Shown here in pieces: positions 38,338 to 48,399 of a DNA stretch of 64,000 nt. The translations under genes were made by a program, and so were the position numbers. Position 1 is the stretch's first letter; each line of letters starts with the position of its first letter. The stretch is from Helicostylum pulchrum. Lineage: Eukaryota > Mucoromycota > Mucoromycetes > Mucorales > Mucoraceae. A model generated the notes under the pieces. The model did no database searches and was not told the DNA's origin. It saw only the letters and a list, made by a program, of their open reading frames with translations. The stretch is taken from assembly GCA_025677825.1 (NCBI GenBank), contig JAIXMO010000057.1, positions 1 through 64,000 on the forward strand. The letters run 5' to 3'.

Positions 38338-41300
38338 ATGAAAGAAGAAGTTGTAAAAGAAGAAGTTATAAAAGAACAAGTGATAAAGCAAGAAGTTGTA
38401 AAAGAAGATACCGAACCCGTAAGCCACAAATACATATACGTATATAACCGTGTTTTTTTCTCACACAGTTCAACTTTTTTTTTCTGTGTGTATGTGTGCG
38501 TATAGACACTTGGTACCAACCCTACTAGTTCTAAAACGCGTTCTTCCAAAAAGAAAAAAGACACTGTAGAAGAGGACCAACAGGTGCCTACTGAACTCAA
38601 GAAAAAAAAGAAGAGAAAACCAAGAACCAAAAAACAAACTAGTACTAGTACTTCTACTGCGGTAGAAGACTCCAACAACAACTCAATCGCCGTTCCAAAA
38701 AAACATGCAATCGACAGGTTAATTATCGATCAAATCCAACGAGAAAATAAGAAAGCACCGGACCAATCGACGAATAAAGGTGAATCTATTGTTCAATACG
38801 ATGCGCTTCGTGATGCTTTAAACAGTGCCGTAGATTTAAGTAATTCCAACGGCGAAATACATTTTGCTCCCTTATTTGGTGGTGGTAATGCTAAATTCAA
38901 TAGAGGTGGCGGCGGTAGCAGTAGCAGTAGTAGTGCTAGATTTGGTGGGCTTACAAAGTCTGATAGAATTAGTAATACCAATGCTCCAACAGCTAAAAGT
39001 AAGTACTACTCACACGTAACAAAAATGTTATCAGCATAACTAATTTACCTCTAAATAGATCGTCATGCTGAAGTTCCTTATGGTTACAACAACGAATCTC
39101 TCCCGAAAAAAAGATCAAATAAGTTGAATAAAAGTGTATCTAACAGTACACACCAACCTAAAGAAATACATTTTATCAAGTCTGCAAATGGATTAGATAC
39201 TACAACTGACAAACGATCTAACAAGAACGCAGCCGTGATAACCGAGCCTGTTGAAAAAAAGAAACAAGATGCAGAGAGTTCGAAACAACCAGCAGATAGT
39301 ATAGACTCGACACTTGAATCTCAACAAGTGGTTGTATCCTTGCCTGTCTCTAAGAAAAAGCAAGCAAAGACAGCTGCTGCACCAGACTCTATATCTCGAA
39401 ACTTGGATACCAACCCTGAAACAGCCGCTGAAAAGAAACAAAGAAAGCGTAAAGAAGCAAAGGCCGCCAAACTAGCACTCAAGCAAAAAAAGACTCAAGA
39501 AGAAAATCAACTTGTTGAAACTCCTCAAGAAGTTCCTCAAGAGAAATCCAAAGAGATTCTTCAACAAGTCCCTCAAGAGAAATCCAGAGAAATTCCTCAA
39601 GAAAAAAAATCAGCAGAGACTTCTGCAGAAAAGAAAGAAAAGCGCAGAGAGAAAAAGCGCAAAGAAAAGAAAGAGGTAGTATTAACCAAGAAGGCAGCAG
39701 CAGCAACAGAAAAGACTACGGAGTACTGTCATCCCAACGATATTATGCGTGGTAAGAACAGACTTCGTTTTGACCCATACATCGATCCCAAAATATGTAC
39801 GCAGCGCATAGCCGAACAAAAGTACCACGAAGGAGTGATCCGTATCAATAAACGTAACCGATCTGACGCCTACGTTACCTGCGAGACACTTGACGCCGAC
39901 ATATTTATCAACGGATTGCACGACCGCAACCGAGCACTGGACGGCGACACGGTGATAGTTGAACTGATCGATCTTGAAAAAATCTGGGCCAAGAAAAAGG
40001 AATCGGTGATCCAAAAGCGCGAGCAACGACACAGCACGGCTGCCGAACGACCACCTCAAGAGGAAGGCGAAGAGGACAAAGGCAAACCCAAGTATGCCGG
40101 TAAAGTAGTTTACGTATCTCCCAACAGCACCGAACAAACCTACTCCGGTCTCTTATCTCTCTCGCAAAAGTTCTCTGACAATGGTGGTGAACCCAACAAA
40201 GAAAAGAACATTCGCTTAGCTTGGTTTAAACCAATCGATTCACGCGCACCTTTAATCGCCGTTCAATTAAGATACGCGCCCAAAGATATCCTGGCCAACG
40301 AAGACAAGTACAAAAACTTATTGATGGTGTGTAAGATCACTCGCTGGCCAATTGATTCCAACAACCCATTCGGTATCGTCACCAGGGAACTAGGTCATGT
40401 TGGTAACATTGCTGCGGAAACTGAGGCGGTTTTATTAGACAATAAGATTATTGAAAGACCGTTTGGACAAAAGGCCTTGAACGGATTACCCGAAGTACCT
40501 TGGTCAATTAAAGCTGCCGATATCACTAAACGACGAGATCTTCGTGACACCCGTATATTTACTATTGATCCTGCCACCGCGAAAGATTTAGATGATGCTG
40601 TTCATATCACTAAATTAACCGAAGATACTTTTGAAGTAGGTGTACATATCGCGGATGTATCCCATTTTATCAATCAACATACTGAATTGGATCACGAGGC
40701 TTATGATAGAGGTACCAGTACTTACTTGTGCGATCGTGTTATTCCTATGTTGCCTTCTCTATTATGTGAAGAATTATGTAGTTTAAACCCTGGTGTCGAA
40801 AGGTAAAATCAAGATTTCTTTTTTAGAGAAAAATTAACTAAATTTTTTTAAAATATAGACTTGCTTTCTCGGTCATTTGGAAAATGGACGGAACTGGTAA
40901 CATTCTCGATACGTGGTTCGGTAAATCCGTGATTAAATCCTGTGCCAAACTAGCATACGAAGATGCACAAAGTGTAATTGACGGTCAAGGTCTACCTGCA
41001 ACAATTGCTATCAAGCAATACCTTCCCGTTCAAATCGAACAAGATATTGAATTCTTGTATAAATTATCTAAACAGATGCGAGGACGTCGATTTGCTAACG
41101 GTGCGTTATCCATCAACTCAATTCGTTTGTCGTTTAAATTAAACGATCTTGGTGAGCCATGTGAGGTATCCATCTATGAACAAAAAGAAGCCAATCGATT
41201 AATTGAAGAATTTATGTTGTGCGCTAATATGAGTGTAGCTAAAAAGATTTGTCAACATTATCCTGATGAAGCATTACTTCGTCAACACGCATCTCCTCAT

Positions 41301-42270
41301 GAAAGAAGTCTTGTAAGTTTTTTTGTTATCAAGCTACCAAAAAAAATATATATATACTAATTCTTTTAAAAAACAAATATAGAACGAGTTTATTAAACTG
41401 ACAGATAACTTGGGTTATCATTTCGATTGCTCAACCGCCGGTTCAATTCAAGAATCGTTCAACAAGATTGATAAACCTGAAGTGAAAGCGGTGTTACAAC
41501 TTTTAGCCGTCAAACCAATGCAAAGAGCCAAATATTTTTGTACAGGATCGACCGATATCGACAAATTTAGACATTACGCCTTAAACGTACCACTCTATAC
41601 TCATTTCACTTCTCCTATTCGTCGTTTTGCCGATATCATTGTGCATCGTCAATTACAATCTGCTTTGCTTGGAAAAGATTTTTGTGGCTACAAAAAGAGC
41701 GATACTGTAAAGGCTGCGTCTCATTGTAACGCACGTAAGGAAGGGGCAAAGAACTCTCAAGATATGAACATTCAACTTTACCTTTCGCATTATTTGCACA
41801 TGGTGGAAGAAAACACCAAAAAGCCAATTATTTGTTCTGCCATTATCACTCATGTTTTGAAAGACTGTTTTGAAATACTGGTGCAGGATTACGGACTTGA
41901 AAAAAGAATTCACATGGATTCACTTCCAATTGAAAGATTTGTGTTTGATCCACACAAGGTTGCGTTAACAGCTTATTGGAAAGAAGGTATTGAATCCAAC
42001 CGCGAATTTGATAGAGCTAGAAAATTAGATCAGGATTATATCGAGCCCTCCGGTATTCAACTTTATTTGGATCATGATAATAATGATGAAGATCAATTGT
42101 CGAAGCCAGTGATCAAAATCCCTGAAGAATTATTATCGGATAAATTAATCGATCGCAAAAAGAAAATGCAAAGATTTGAAGCCTTTTCAAAGATTGATGT
42201 TCGTATTCAAGTAGATGTTGAGAGGTCTCCTCCTGTTGTTTATATTTACCCTGTTAACCCTTTTATTTGA
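38338..42270 (+). CDS. SSD1: Ssd1-like RNA-binding protein of the Dis3L2/RNase II family
   Basis: Five exons: 38338-38418, 38506-38998, 39059-40802, 40859-41312 and 41383-42270, about 1219 residues, matching Ssd1 length. The N-terminal 400 residues are Lys/Glu/Gln-rich and disordered. Cold-shock domains follow, with the Ssd1-type segments NRSDAYVTCETLDADIFING and DRNRALDGDTVIVELIDLE. The RNB domain begins near residue 690 (FTIDPATAKDLDDAVH) and continues through GVHIADVSHFI and YTHFTSPIRRFADIIVHRQL. Yeast Ssd1 binds mRNAs for cell-wall proteins and represses their translation under Cbk1 control. Here the Asp residues of the RNB signature are present. The start at 38338 is the first ATG of the exon that gives a sensible protein; an upstream in-frame ATG at 38221 lies in T-rich sequence. 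Confidence 0.9.
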
Positions 42271-42460
42271 GCTTTTCAGTAGCTCTCTTTTTTTTTTTTT
42301 TACCAAAAAAAATAAACTTAAAATATCCCATGAAGCAAAAAAAAAAAAGTGATATCGATTTGATTACTTCTTAACATTGAAGCAAGTGGGGAGTTTTTTT
42401 TTATTTAAACAAAAAAAGAGTTTATTTGAAAGGATTACAGCACCCTCGATAATGACGTTA
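42271..42460. other. 3' flank between SSD1 and the microgene array
   Basis: A/T runs only. Possible overlap of the convergent 3' ends of SSD1 and microgene A. Confidence 0.5.
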
Positions 42461-42569
42461 TCATTTCTATATGTGTACATTTTTTTATAGAAAAAAAGCG
42501 TTTTTTTTTGTTATTTAAGAGATTACTTACTTTTAATATAGTTATCTTTGTTGAACAGCAGGCTCCCAT
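42461..42569 (-). CDS. MGxC microgene A (putative lipidated micropeptide)
   Basis: Exon 1 at 42569-42531 encodes MGACCSTKITILK and ends at a consensus donor GTAAGT. A 64-nt intron leads to the acceptor ATAG and exon 2 at 42466-42461 (Lys, stop), giving 14 residues. Without splicing the frame would run to about 44 residues. A TATA box (TATAAAA on the minus strand, about 42636-42630) lies 61-67 bp upstream. Gly2 followed by Cys4 and Ser6 fits N-myristoylation plus palmitoylation, as in G-alpha and Vac8 N-termini. It is one of at least six related units (B-F below). Translation and function are unproven. Confidence 0.4.
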
Positions 42570-42767
42570 AGTGCTTTGTTTAATTTGTTTTAGTTAATGA
42601 AAAAGAAAAATATTGGAATATGTTCCCCTTTTTATACATTAAATTTTAAAAAGGTCTCATTATAAGACTTATTTCGTCTAGCAACATAGATACTAAGTAG
42701 CTTTATTCTGTTAATTTTTTTTAGAAACAAATTGTAGTTTATTTTAAATATTCTTACTTGAATTTAA

Positions 42768-42905
42768 TTATAGAAGAGTGGACAAGTAACATTTATTTTT
42801 CTACAGTAAACCGAGTTAATGGTTTTACTACATACTAAAAAAAAAAAAAAAAAAAAAAAAACTTACTTCGAAAATAGTAATATCTTTTGAACAGCAGGTT
42901 CCCAT
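42768..42905 (-). CDS. MGxC microgene B
   Basis: Exon 1 at 42905-42867 (39 nt, as in copy A) encodes MGTCCSKDITIFE and ends at GTAAGT. The intron is 66 nt and carries a long T run. Exon 2 at 42800-42768 encodes KNKCYLSTLL and stop, giving 23 residues. The TATA box (TATAAAA, minus strand, 42980-42974) is about 69 bp upstream. Copies A and B align over the whole first exon with conserved Met-Gly-x-Cys-Cys-Ser and Ile-Thr-Ile. An earlier possible acceptor at 42835 would give a 32-nt intron, which seems too short. Confidence 0.4.
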
Positions 42906-43087
42906 AATGAAAGAAAAAGTAAATTGATATAATTTCACAAAGGAAAAACAAAGAAGAGAGGATATGCTCACTATTTTATACTAATATATGTCGTCAACTG
43001 TCTCATTATCTCTTAATTCTCTAACAACTACAAAAAATACATATATTTTTACAAATTATAATTGAACAGAAACATTTTATGTATAGT

Positions 43088-43227
43088 TTATTTTTGATTT
43101 AATGTGTAGAAGGAGAGCCTTGAACAACGCACGTATAAAGTGACATTTACTACAACCCCAAACTAATGATATACACAGATAATGCGAGAGAATATAGACA
43201 CTTACCTTTAGAGCAGCAGAATACCAT
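43088..43227 (-). CDS. MGxC microgene C (Gly2 lost)
   Basis: Exon 1 at 43227-43206 encodes MVFCCSK and ends at G|GTAAGT. The intron is 56 nt. Exon 2 at 43149-43088 encodes a further 20 residues and stop, giving 27 in total. Here Gly2 is replaced by Val, so N-myristoylation would be lost, but both Cys and the Ser-Lys remain. An AT-rich TATA-like sequence (GATAAAAG) lies about 70 bp upstream. The second-exon sequence aligns with that of copy B around AAATGTYACTT. Confidence 0.35.
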
Positions 43228-43503
43228 ACTGAAAAATTGATTGATATGTCTGACAAAATAAAGAAAAAAGAAATTGAAAAAAAACTATCCGTTCTTTTAT
43301 CCTATCGAGTTTAAAAAGTGTATCATTGTCTCCTAGTTTCACTTGACTACAAGTCATCAATAAGAATATATAACTAACTAATAGACTCAGTACATCAATC
43401 AGAAGCACGTAGACTCGATCAATTAAAATGTCGTTACATCATTTTAAAGAAGTTAGACAAGAGTACGAATAGTATGTGTTAAAAAACTTACTTTATAAGT
43501 TAC

Positions 43504-43542
43504 TTAAACAGAATTAATAGTCTTTGAGCCGCAGGTTCCCAT
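43504..43542 (-). CDS. MGxC microgene D (stop at codon 13)
   Basis: ATG 43542 encodes MGTCGSKTINSV, followed by TAA exactly where the first exon of copies A and B ends, and the next bases are GTAACT. The product would be 12 residues. No good acceptor is seen downstream, so this copy may be decaying or may encode only the acylated dodecapeptide. The upstream 230 bp, including TATA-like elements and a GACAAAAC-A-run-GGCG block, align well with copy E. Confidence 0.3.
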   Translation of the reverse strand: MGTCGSKTINSV

Positions 43543-43775
43543 AATGATAATGTTTTTTTTTAAAAAAAGAAAGATGAATAAAAAATGAAAAAAGGCCTCT
43601 CTTTTATGCTATAAAATTAAGAGTGGCCCGTCTTTATCTCTCTTACACCATATTAATTCTCTTACAACATTTGGTTCTCTTACAACATATTGGTTGATTT
43701 TATTTTAAAAAGACAAAAGAGAAAAAAGGGGGTTTGGTTTTGATAATGACAAAACAAAAAAAAAAGGCGAGGAGT

Positions 43776-44629
43776 ACTAAAGATCAAAAGTGAGAGAGTG
43801 GTTCAGAAGCATTTTTTTTTTTTTTTTTTTTTTGTAGACATACCTATTTGATATTTTGGAAATAGTATTTGATGGATTTGATGAATTTGATGTAATTTCA
43901 GTGTGGTTGAAATTACTGAGAGTATGATTTTGTTTCAACTCTTTTTGTTAATCAGCAAGAATGCCCGTTTTATCTTTTGATTACAATCATTTAAAAATCT
44001 TGAAGGACTCTGTTTCAATTCTTTGTAAGTCTGGTAGTGTTCTTTTTTCCTCCACGATTGCAACCATAAGAATCTTGAAGCGATGGTATATTTTGGCTTC
44101 ATTTCAGTGACATTGTTAAACGAGTAAATTACTTACCTCCCAAGAAGGCACAACAACACAGACCCTTTCGCTTTTCCAATTAACTTTTGGTGGTTTAGCC
44201 AAATGAAAAATCTCAATTTGTTTTGGTAAGATAGTAAAGGGAGGTAAGTAGAGGTTTTGGTCTTGGCATTCTATTGCAGATTTTATGCGGCAGTTATCAT
44301 TTGTATTTCTTTTGAGTATCATATTGCAGATTTTATCAGGTATCAGTTATTTCTTTTCTTGATTTGCTATGACTAGTTTCACCACAACATTTGTCTTGAT
44401 ATTCTATTGTTAATGATTTACCAGGTATCATTTATTATACTTCTATTGATATTCTGCCGCCAGGTTTTCCAGGGAGTATTTGTATTTCCCTTGGTATTCC
44501 ACCGCCGGTTTTGCAAGGAAGCATTGGTGTTTCTCTTTGTTTTTTTTTGATTAAATTAATTTAAGTAGATGGCAGAAAATATTTATCTTCTAATCATATG
44601 AGCCTTGGGATGGACTATTTTTCTGCCAT
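43776..44629. other. Decayed repeat region within the island
   Basis: Contains a T run (43811-43833), repeated TCAAGATT-type segments, one isolated exon-like minus-strand frame (44322 to about 44142, ending PSWE before a GTAAGT donor) and the tandem repeats at 44269-44540. No complete gene can be built. Confidence 0.45.
44269..44540. repeat. Degenerate tandem repeat, units of about 45-52 bp
   Basis: About five diverged units of the form TTGATATTCTGCCGCCAGG followed by TTTTCCAGGGAGTATTTGT and TTTC, each becoming less similar towards the left. In one minus-strand frame the right-hand units read as a repeated ILPGKPGGRI-type peptide, now broken by stops, so this may be a dead repeat-protein gene. 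Confidence 0.6.
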
Positions 44630-44635
44630 CTACTT
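44563..44635. repeat. Near-perfect inverted repeat over the stop codon of the membrane-protein gene
   Basis: Left arm AAGTAGATGGCAGAAAATA (44563-44581); right arm is its reverse complement with one extra base (44616-44635), with a 34-nt loop. The TAG stop of the 44630-46499 gene lies inside the right arm. It could be a 73-bp MITE or a 3'-end RNA hairpin. Confidence 0.75.
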
Positions 44636-46499
44636 TTTATTGCGCTTGTTTTCTTTTTGAAGCTCCATTTCTTCTTCCTCTTCTTCTTCTTCAGCATCTA
44701 TATTATACACAAGTATTGTTTTAGTAAACAGAGATAAATTTGTTTAACATATATATATCTTACCGTCAAACAATGCATCCAAAAATGATTTCTTGCTGCC
44801 TTCCTTAGCAGTAGTAGCAGTAGTAGTAGTAGTAGTAGCAGTAGTAGTAATAGTAGTAGCAGCAGTAGTAGTAGTAGTAGTAGCCATTGCCTGAGCCAAA
44901 TTTGGAAAATCTTCGAGCTCAGCAAAAATGTCTACTTCCGGAACCACAAGGTCAGGAAGTAGAAGAGGGGTGAGCCCACGCTCCTCGGAAACAGTAGCTT
45001 CAAACTTAGTACCCATAGTAGGTACGCAATCTGAAGGAACTGGTTCCCTCAAAAATACACCAGTAGATGGTGGCAAAATTACACCACACGAAGGTGGTGA
45101 CAATACACCAAAAGATGGTGAACAAGGAATAGAGATAACTGGTGAACCAGCACCAGTTACTACAGGCTCAAAAGAGCCTTCTTTTAAAGTTGGTACGTAA
45201 CCAAAAGAAAAAGATCCAAAATTGCCAACAGCTAACTCCTGTTCATCACCTCTATCGGACATTTCCTCAAAAGAGTCAATATCCATTGGTTCGCAAAAGT
45301 CAGCCATCTTATCCGACTCATCAAAACTATCGACTCCTATGTACCCGACCAAAGAGGAAGAGCAACGGAAAGAAGAATCGCCTGAAGAGCGGAGAGGTCT
45401 AAGGCTTGCACAACAAGATACACCTGGGCGAGAACGGACAAAATGACGAACTCGTAAACGAGAACGACGAACCGAATCTTGCACCCTAGAAGTATTTTTG
45501 AAATACGAAAAAGAAGTGTCATTACCACCACATTCATTTTCTAATTCAACAAAAGGGTCAAATACAGGAACTGTATCGTACTCCATCTCGTTAGGAGGAG
45601 ATAAAAACTTGGTTTCTAAAAGTGCTGGTTTAATGTCACCAGAAATCCCTGCACTTAATACTAACAAGTTAGTATCTGCACTACCTATTTTTACACCAAC
45701 GACGAGATTGATGTCATTCGCGCCATGAACATCGCCCAAGTCAGCATCTCTAGGTACATGAGTAACATTGTCAACTCCTACTACAATATCACCATCACCT
45801 TTAGCAATACTACCAGCATCTTCTCCGTCAAGACTACTACAGTAACAGTAAGTGTCGCGGCCAATATCACCAGCATCATCTTTTTCACCAAGAGTACTAC
45901 AGCAATAGTGATCATTGGCGTCAGAATTGTGGCTACCAGCATCTTCACCTTCAAGACTACTACAGTAACAGTAACCGTCAATATCTGACTTGGATAATAA
46001 TCCAGCATCATCTTCCACGCCAAGAGTGCTACAGTAACAGCTATTATCCATATTAATATTAATAGAAGGAACTTGATTTGACCCCCGAACCCCCTCGTGG
46101 TTATCAGCACATTCGTACCAATACCAACGAGCAGTATTACGAATTGCATTACCAGGAGAAGAGTAAATATTTACTAATCCCAAGGCAACAACAAGAAGAA
46201 TGAAGCTATTGAGTGAGATGAACAAGGAGAACCAGATGATAACCAAAGCTAACAAAAAGTAGACCAAGTTGTTTGCAACTTTTGTAGCCTTAGAAACGAA
46301 ACGTTCAAAAGGGGTAAAAATTACAGGATACACAGTATCGGGTGAGTTAAGAACAGCTAAACATGCTGCATGAAGAAGTTGTTGTTGTTGTTGTAAACTA
46401 ATTTCAAAGAGATTAGATTAGTTCAACGTATAATAGAAAAAGCACCTTATTTTTTATTTTTTGTTTTTTTTTTACTTACGTGAGCTTTGATGTAGGCAT
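44630..46499 (-). CDS. Unrecognised two-TM protein with Cys-rich repeats
   Basis: Three exons (46499-46480, 46397-44764, 44697-44630), 573 residues. Residues about 48-90 are strongly hydrophobic (NNLVYFLLALVIIWFSLFIS, then LNSFILLVVALGLVNIYSS), giving two membrane segments or a hairpin. Residues about 120-215 hold four imperfect repeats of about 22 residues built on CYCSSLEGEDAG. An Arg-rich patch (RRSRLRVRHFVRSRPG), a repeated PPSxGVxL motif, a Thr-rich run (ATTTTTTAATT) and an acidic/basic end follow. The long open frame, good splice sites and internal protein repeats support a real gene. No family is recognised. It sits inside the microgene island. Confidence 0.65.
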
Positions 46500-48025
46500 T
46501 TTACTTATTTAACAATATGAAGAAGAAACCAACTTTTTTTTTGTTTTGTTTTGTTTATTATACCATTGCTGCTGCAGCAAGTGTAGGGTGGCTGTTTTTG
46601 GAGAGCGAATTATCAGCTACTACTACGTCAACTGTTATACTGAGTGTCTCTTGTATGAAAGCAAGTTGCTTTAAATGAAGAAGCTTTTTTTTTTAATAAA
46701 GTTTTTATTACAGAATCAGTTTAAAAGTGCATGTTTCGGAATACTATATTTTTCAATTTATTAAATAGGCGATACAAGCATGCGATTTACTGTCTGATTC
46801 TGATATAGTATACTCCTTAACACTGTAATAACATACTGTATCCTGAGGAAATATATTAGATTATTTAGTCTACTACTCACTAGTTTTTTATCTACTAATA
46901 GTTTTTTTTTCTCAAAGCACATTTGTTAACAATTCAAAGTTGGCATGAATCATCTGAGATTGAACTGAAAAACATGAATTAGTTCATGCATTAAAAATAT
47001 TCTCAGCTTTCCGTCTTTCTGTCACTTGAGTAACAATGACGAACAGTACTGGTGTTTCAACGACACGAAATAAGCATTGGCATTGTGAGTATAAAGTCAT
47101 CTTATTTAAACTTACACTCATGAAAAAAAAAAAAAGAGTAAAAGAATATTTGATACTTGATGGTATAGTATATTGTTGTTGAGAGTAAATAAAAGGAAGG
47201 TATTCGGAAGATGGTGGGAAAGAATGCTTAAAGCAAAAGACAAGATACGTAACATAAGTTAGTTGGCATATATAGTCTTTTTTTTATTTTTATGTTTTGG
47301 GTAACAAAAGTAGATGGATTAAACTGTGTTACAAGTGTCATTTTTAATGGTGAAGCAAAGTGGTAATACAGTTTAAAGCAAGAGTTTATGCTATTCACAG
47401 ATGTAGTGACTTTGTATGCTATTGCTATACTCTTTTCTTATATCCTAATCATATTTTCAATAAAATAAAAGCACTGGTAAAAAGTACAATTTGAACTTTT
47501 TTTGTAACAAAGTCGACTTTTTTTCCTTTCTTAAAAATGAACCCCCCTATTATTTTTTTTTGCTATCGCGGTCAATTAAAAATTGCAGAGTTATTTATGA
47601 GAACACCACATTACAATACATTTAAAAACTACTTGCTACAATTTACAAGGCTAAAAAGAACCTTTGTGTTCACTTTATTTGGTTTATACTGTATCCCTTT
47701 TCAATCTTTAGCAGCCGTCTATATTTAATTACATTTCCTAGCTAATTTTCTAAAGATTCACCACTAATAATACACGCTGCTCCGTTCAAGTCTAAATCCA
47801 TTACTCTCTCCCTATCAGTTCGATTGTTATCCATTTGTTTAAATAAAATCGATTTGATAGTACGTTTTTGAAGACTAGACGCTTTTATACAAGCTTTTCA
47901 TAAATTAAATACATTAGTTGACGACTTTTTTTTTTATTATCACTGTTATATACTGAGGAGTTTTGTGAAGTTGAATTCAACCCTTGAATAGAGCAGTGGT
48001 AAATAGTGGTGTTTATGCGGAGGAC
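46500..48025. other. Intergenic part of the island
   Basis: AT-rich, with imperfect inverted repeats around 46711-46860 (CAGAATCAG and GGAATACTATAT with their complements). An open frame at 47537-47728 is hydrophobic and Phe-rich without support. No further microgene copy was found here. Confidence 0.5.
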
Positions 48026-48127
48026 CTAAGCCGTCCTGAAAAAGTACACTCTTAAGTAGAATCTACCCTTAAATCGAACACTCTTAAATAGAACTGGTAC
48101 TGTAGTACACGGACAGCAGGCTCCCAT
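48026..48127 (-). CDS. MGxC microgene E, interrupted by an insertion
   Basis: ATG 48127 encodes MGACCPCT, after which the sequence switches to a CAGTACCAGTTCTATTTAAG-type segment that resembles the terminus of the MITE at 10495-10589. The frame continues through the insertion (repeated FKSVRFKGRFY-type residues from the TTTAAGRGTG motifs) to a stop at 48026, giving 33 residues. The 230 bp upstream align with copy D. Probably a disrupted copy. Confidence 0.3.
   Translation of the reverse strand: MGACCPCTTVPVLFKSVRFKGRFYLRVYFFRTA
48028..48107. mobile_element. MITE-like fragment inside microgene E
   Basis: Read on the minus strand it starts TA-CAGTACCAGTTCTATTTAAG and contains three TTTAAGRGT-type motifs, as does the 95-bp element at 10495. 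The right end (TACTGTA) is clear. The left end was not defined, so the borders are approximate. Confidence 0.5.
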
Positions 48128-48363
48128 AACGATATTATTATTTTATAAAATTAAGAATGGTCTATTTATTTCCCTTACAACATATTTTATTTTATTTAAA
48201 GAGGTGATAGTTTATTAAAACAAAAAAAGGATTTGGTTTTGGTAGTGACAAAAAAAAAAAAAAGGCGCAAGCCAGTAGGACGAGAGTAGCCTAGCTACTT
48301 CTACAAATAAAGAAGTATATCAGATAATAGTACATACGACACGCGTTAATTAAAGAACTTACA

Positions 48364-48399
48364 TTATGTTGAATCAGGTTTGGAGCTGCAGGATCCCAT
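48364..48399 (-). CDS. MGxC microgene F
   Basis: ATG 48399 encodes MGSCSSKPDST and stop. One base later comes a consensus donor GTAAGT, then a 62-nt intron ending TTTGTAG at 48301, so the splice would now lie in the 3' UTR. The TATA box (TATAAAA, minus strand, 48472-48466) is about 70 bp upstream in a TATAAAAGAGGGCC context. The intact promoter, conserved Gly2, Cys4, Ser6 and Lys7, and conserved intron position argue against random sequence. Confidence 0.35.
   Translation of the reverse strand: MGSCSSKPDST

Larger units (their letters stand above)
42461..43775 (-). repeat. Tandem array of about 320-bp units carrying microgenes A-D
   Basis: Start codons are spaced 336, 322 and 315 bp apart. 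Each unit has the order upstream block, TATA-like element, ATG-GGA-x-TGC exon, intron, and an AAATGTYACTT-type downstream motif. Units differ by many substitutions and indels, so the duplications are old. Related units lie at 48026-48680 (E, F and relic G). Confidence 0.75.

Noticed and set aside
42461..43775. CRISPR-like array
   Set aside because: The repeated units are about 320 bp, diverged and eukaryotic-promoter-like. There are no short identical repeats with unique spacers.
47537..47728. 63-codon plus-strand frame in the island
   Set aside because: No promoter element, no homology recognised, and composition as expected by chance.
42531..48399. MGxC exons as alternative first exons of a G-alpha or other large gene
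   Set aside because: The minus strand to the left of copy A has no further coding exons (SSD1 occupies the plus strand from 42270 down), copies D and F stop within or at the end of exon 1, and no G-alpha motifs (GAGESGKST-type P-loop) occur in the island.
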